29,134 nucleotides of DNA from a virus. This document shows positions 26,884 to 29,134 of this stretch, piece after piece (position 1 is the first letter of the stretch; each line of letters begins with the position of its first letter). The notes beneath the pieces are model-generated. The model had not been told where the DNA came from. It ran no database searches and worked only from the letters and a program-made list of their open reading frames with translations. The position numbers and the translations under genes are program-made. The stretch is taken from positions 1 through 29,134 of IMG/VR virus record IMGVR_UViG_3300047157_000048. The stretch is one strand, 5' to 3'.

Positions 26884-28403
26884 TAAAACTTACTCCAAAA
26901 ATTTCTTTCTTTCTTCTTTGGTTTCTTCCTATCAAAAGGATTAAAAGAAGTATTAACTTGAAACGCTTTCTGTTGCAAGTTTCCGTGTGTAATACCTCTA
27001 CCTTCTCCTGATCCTAACATAAGATACTGTAAAGCGTCATGCACATGACTAAATCTATTTTTATTTGGTGACTCATGGTAGCGTTCTTGCCCTGTTACTT
27101 GCATCCTTTTGTAGTGATACCCACCTTCAAAGCCAGCTATTAGTTCCTTACATCTCTTGTCTATAATGACACCAGAGTTTCCTTCTAACATTCTAGTAAG
27201 TCCTACATTTACAGACTCAAGCCTTAATGATACGTCATTACTAGGTGCTGGATAGACCTGAACGCCAGCTCCTCGCATAATCTGGAAGGGTGTGCTCTCA
27301 TCTGTCTGCGCTCTGAAGTCACCAGCTGGATCTCCCCACATTTGCAAGTCACATCCTTGATAATTCTGTGCAATATCCTGTCGTAATAGCTCGGCAAACC
27401 TAACAATACCCATGTCTATACACACTATTTCTTTAAGTATGTGCCACCTCCCACGAATTTTTTGGGCGAATACGGCAGCTGGTGTCAATCCAAAGTCCAT
27501 ACCTACATAGACTGTTTGACCATTTGCAACTGGTATATATTCCTCCGCAACGTGGGTAGACTTGTTAAAATCTGGGTATACAGGCTTGCCATCATCCAAT
27601 CTACCTAGCTTATTCATTACATATATATCAATCCAAGAACGAGTCTTACCATTTACTACATTCTTGTAGTAGTCTGGGGTTATATGTTTCTTGTTCTCGG
27701 CAAGTGAATTACTTTTATATCCTACAATTTCGTGTTGTTCGTTCTTGTCTTCTAGCATTCCCGGTGGTTGATTCCAAAATACCCAGTTATCAGGCTTGAC
27801 TAACATCAATGCTTCTTCTCTACTAATGTGTTCTGGTACTAAAGTATCGCCAGCCATGATGGGCCACCAGTGATCTTCCTCTGGAGCGTTGGTATCACAG
27901 ATAACTCCGTACCAACTCGGTCCTCCCTCCCTCATTGAGGGGTATCTGCCTACTCTCATGGTACACGCATCTATAATAGACTTGGGAATCTCTCTTGCTT
28001 CGTTAACCCAGATACCAGTTAGCTCTAATGACAGCAGTTTCTTTACATCTTCTGGGCGATCTAGTGCTAAAAAAATAATTTCAGCGTCTATATCCCCTTT
28101 CTTTATGTGGTGAGTAAAGGGTACAGACCATCTAAACCTACCCCAGTCATTCTCTGGAAACCAATCTATCCAAGTCTTAATGGTAGTTGTCCTTAATTGT
28201 GGGTTGGTATTCCTTATAACTGCCCATCTTGATTTGCGTACACCATCTTCATTAGGCTTTTGTAGCAAACATCTCCTGAATATCTCAATACAACAGGCAA
28301 CAGACTTACCGCTACCAACAGGACCACGCAATCCTCTAAAGAAGCTATCATCCTTCATAAACTTTTTAAGAGTTGCACCATCGGGTTTGTACTTAAGTTG
28401 CAT
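26883..28403 (-). CDS. terL: Terminase large subunit (DNA packaging ATPase/nuclease)
   Basis: 506 aa. The ATPase domain has Walker A GPVGSGKS (27-34) and a Walker B-like GIWVNEARE (130-138) with Glu135 or Glu138 as catalytic acid. The C-terminal RNase H-like nuclease carries three acids in the expected places: VGMDFG (Asp303), WGDPAG (Asp358) and HVHDALQY (Asp456). It cuts the concatemer and pumps DNA into the procapsid through the portal. The start overlaps the 53-aa zinc-ribbon gene by 11 bases. It lies downstream of the likely small subunit with two small genes between. Confidence 0.95.
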   Translation of the reverse strand: MQLKYKPDGATLKKFMKDDSFFRGLRGPVGSGKSVACCIEIFRRCLLQKPNEDGVRKSRWAVIRNTNPQLRTTTIKTWIDWFPENDWGRFRWSVPFTHHIKKGDIDAEIIFLALDRPEDVKKLLSLELTGIWVNEAREIPKSIIDACTMRVGRYPSMREGGPSWYGVICDTNAPEEDHWWPIMAGDTLVPEHISREEALMLVKPDNWVFWNQPPGMLEDKNEQHEIVGYKSNSLAENKKHITPDYYKNVVNGKTRSWIDIYVMNKLGRLDDGKPVYPDFNKSTHVAEEYIPVANGQTVYVGMDFGLTPAAVFAQKIRGRWHILKEIVCIDMGIVRFAELLRQDIAQNYQGCDLQMWGDPAGDFRAQTDESTPFQIMRGAGVQVYPAPSNDVSLRLESVNVGLTRMLEGNSGVIIDKRCKELIAGFEGGYHYKRMQVTGQERYHESPNKNRFSHVHDALQYLMLGSGEGRGITHGNLQQKAFQVNTSFNPFDRKKPKKKERNFWSKF

Positions 28404-28554
28404 CTAAGCTCTCATAACAGGCTAGGCAAGTAAAATCATCTAACATATTGATGACGTATTTATCAGTACGCCTTAGACTTCTTTGACATTGCACGCAGTG
28501 TGCTAAGCTTTCTTCTACCCTTGGGCGGTACAGCTGTTGATTTCTTTTTACCAT
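28393..28554 (-). CDS. 53-aa zinc-ribbon-like protein
   Basis: A short gene hidden between the 89-aa gene and terL. The product begins MVKRNQQLYRPRVEESLAHC; a first pair HCVQC (C20, C23) and a second pair TCLAC (C43, C46) lie 19 residues apart, a typical spacing for a zinc ribbon. The rest is basic at the N-terminus. The start overlaps the previous stop (TAATG) and the end overlaps the terL start by 11 bases, so the three genes look coupled. It probably binds zinc and nucleic acid; a role in packaging is suggested only by position. Confidence 0.75.
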   Translation of the reverse strand: MVKRNQQLYRPRVEESLAHCVQCQRSLRRTDKYVINMLDDFTCLACYESLDAT

Positions 28555-28823
28555 TACTTTTCTTCTGTGTATAAGCCAATTCTTCCTTCAAACTCCTGAT
28601 CTACAAAATATTTTAAAAACCTTTGTTCAAACAAAAAGGAATGTATATCCTTATCATTCGCATATAAACCCATCCTACCATCATCAAACTCAACAATGCA
28701 AGTGATACCAACTATATTCTTACTTTTGGTACTTAAAAATTTAATAACACTAGCAGAAGTCTTAGGCCCATCAGGACTAAACTCTATATGTACTATGTTG
28801 TCTGGATCTTCTTCATCAGTCAT
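28554..28823 (-). CDS. Small acidic protein of unknown function
   Basis: 89 aa. MTDEEDPDNIVHIEFSPDGP start, then TSASVIKFLSTKSKNIVGIT, a strand CIVEFDDGRMGLYANDKD, a helix FLFEQRFLKYFVDQEFEGR and IGLYTEEK at the end. No family recognised. The start has AAAGG upstream. It lies between the small and large terminase genes and overlaps the zinc-ribbon gene by one base. A weak hairpin precedes it (28837-28868). Confidence 0.7.
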   Translation of the reverse strand: MTDEEDPDNIVHIEFSPDGPKTSASVIKFLSTKSKNIVGITCIVEFDDGRMGLYANDKDIHSFLFEQRFLKYFVDQEFEGRIGLYTEEK

Positions 28824-28836
28824 AACGAACCTTTTT

Positions 28837-28868
28837 AAAAAATAATGTTAGTAAAGGTGAAGTAACAT
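28837..28868 (-). terminator. Weak hairpin with T-run after the small terminase gene
   Basis: On the - strand ATGTTA (28868-28863) pairs with TAACAT (28850-28845); the loop is 12 bases, then TATTTTTT follows (T-run 28842-28837). The stem is short and AT-rich, so termination would be weak. It may also be only a spacer structure. A run of seven C (+ strand) lies at 28891-28897, at the stop codon of the previous gene. Confidence 0.3.
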
Positions 28869-28896
28869 AACATCACGCTTGAGTTTTAACCCCCCC

Positions 28897-29134
28897 CTAC
28901 GTTAAATCAATACTAATCTTTATATCACTATCAAGCCTAATATCGGCTCTATCTGGTGCTTTAAATCCAGCACGGTCTAATAAATCCCTGGATGCTTCAA
29001 GCTGAACATACTCTGACTTAGCTCCGCCAGATAGAGACACTAACTTCTGAACAGCTTTAGCAGAGCCTAGACCAATAGCTTCTGCAGTACCTTTGAGTAA
29101 GGCTTGCTGTATGTGTGGAAGCTTAACCAATTTA
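28897..29134 (-). CDS. Terminase small subunit-like protein, C-terminal part (partial)
   Basis: The frame is open to the right edge, so the N-terminus is missing; a TTG at 29130-29128 is just an internal codon or a doubtful start. The visible part has AEAIGLGSAKAVQKLVSLSG, then YVQLEASRDLLDRAGFKAPD and a strand end DIRLDSDIKISIDL. The EASRxxLDRAGFKxPD segment followed by a short strand is typical of C-terminal ends of phage small terminase subunits, which recognise phage DNA. Its position ahead of terL supports this. Confidence 0.75.
   Translation of the reverse strand, partial: KLVKLPHIQQALLKGTAEAIGLGSAKAVQKLVSLSGGAKSEYVQLEASRDLLDRAGFKAPDRADIRLDSDIKISIDLT

Noticed and set aside
28891-28897. 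Run of seven C considered as a cohesive end or slippage site
   Set aside because: A single homopolymer at the stop codon of the small terminase gene with no other supporting signal; it might also be a sequencing artefact.

Overview
The window looks like most of the genome of a lytic, T7-like podovirus. The evidence is gene order and family resemblance: terminase subunits, a head-tail connector-type portal, scaffold, capsid, the two tail tubular proteins, three internal virion (core) proteins and a fibre with a T7 gp17-like N-terminus. The DNA is AT-rich, and many small proteins resemble families I associate with marine podoviruses. The style suggests a phage of an AT-rich marine bacterium, for example an alphaproteobacterium such as the SAR11 group. 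That host call is inference only. No RNA polymerase, DNA polymerase or integrase lies in this window, so lifestyle and taxonomy cannot be settled here.

Layout. The left 1.9 kb is read on the + strand and is the end of an early or replication module: a truncated gene (1-123), an odd start-less reading frame (120-284), a small conserved protein with an AMAEKRA-DR motif, an SSB with a DIPF tail, two inverted repeats of which the second is a good intrinsic terminator, and then a stand-alone DnaA domain IV-like protein. Everything from 1507 to the right edge is read on the - strand, from right to left. In transcription order it runs: small terminase (partial), a small unknown, a zinc-ribbon miniprotein, large terminase, three small proteins, portal, a Bbp19-like protein, scaffold, a T7 gp13-like protein, major capsid, a small capsid-associated protein, a terminator, tail tubes A and B, internal virion proteins (gp14/15/16-like), tail fibre, a small fibre-associated protein, a very large collagen-like fibre, two related small proteins, a lysis-like cassette (small membrane protein, small lipoprotein, 3-TM holin, membrane-anchored protein), a 70-aa protein and a helix-turn-helix/metallophosphoesterase protein. 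The two modules converge and overlap at about 1.5-1.9 kb.

How it works together. The right half packages DNA and builds the capsid and short tail. The internal proteins and fibres make the ejection and adsorption apparatus. The group at 2.5-4.0 kb probably handles lysis, but no endolysin is recognisable. Ten - strand junctions overlap by one base as TAATG, which points to widespread translational coupling.

Most interesting points: (1) the 1562-aa collagen-like fibre contains a domain with all four ligands of a type 1 copper (cupredoxin) site; (2) the phage encodes a stand-alone DnaA DNA-binding domain whose last helix is antisense to the end of the phosphoesterase gene; (3) three small genes hidden in gaps: a 46-aa lipoprotein (o-spanin candidate), a 53-aa CxxC/CxxC zinc-ribbon protein and a 38-aa basic protein.
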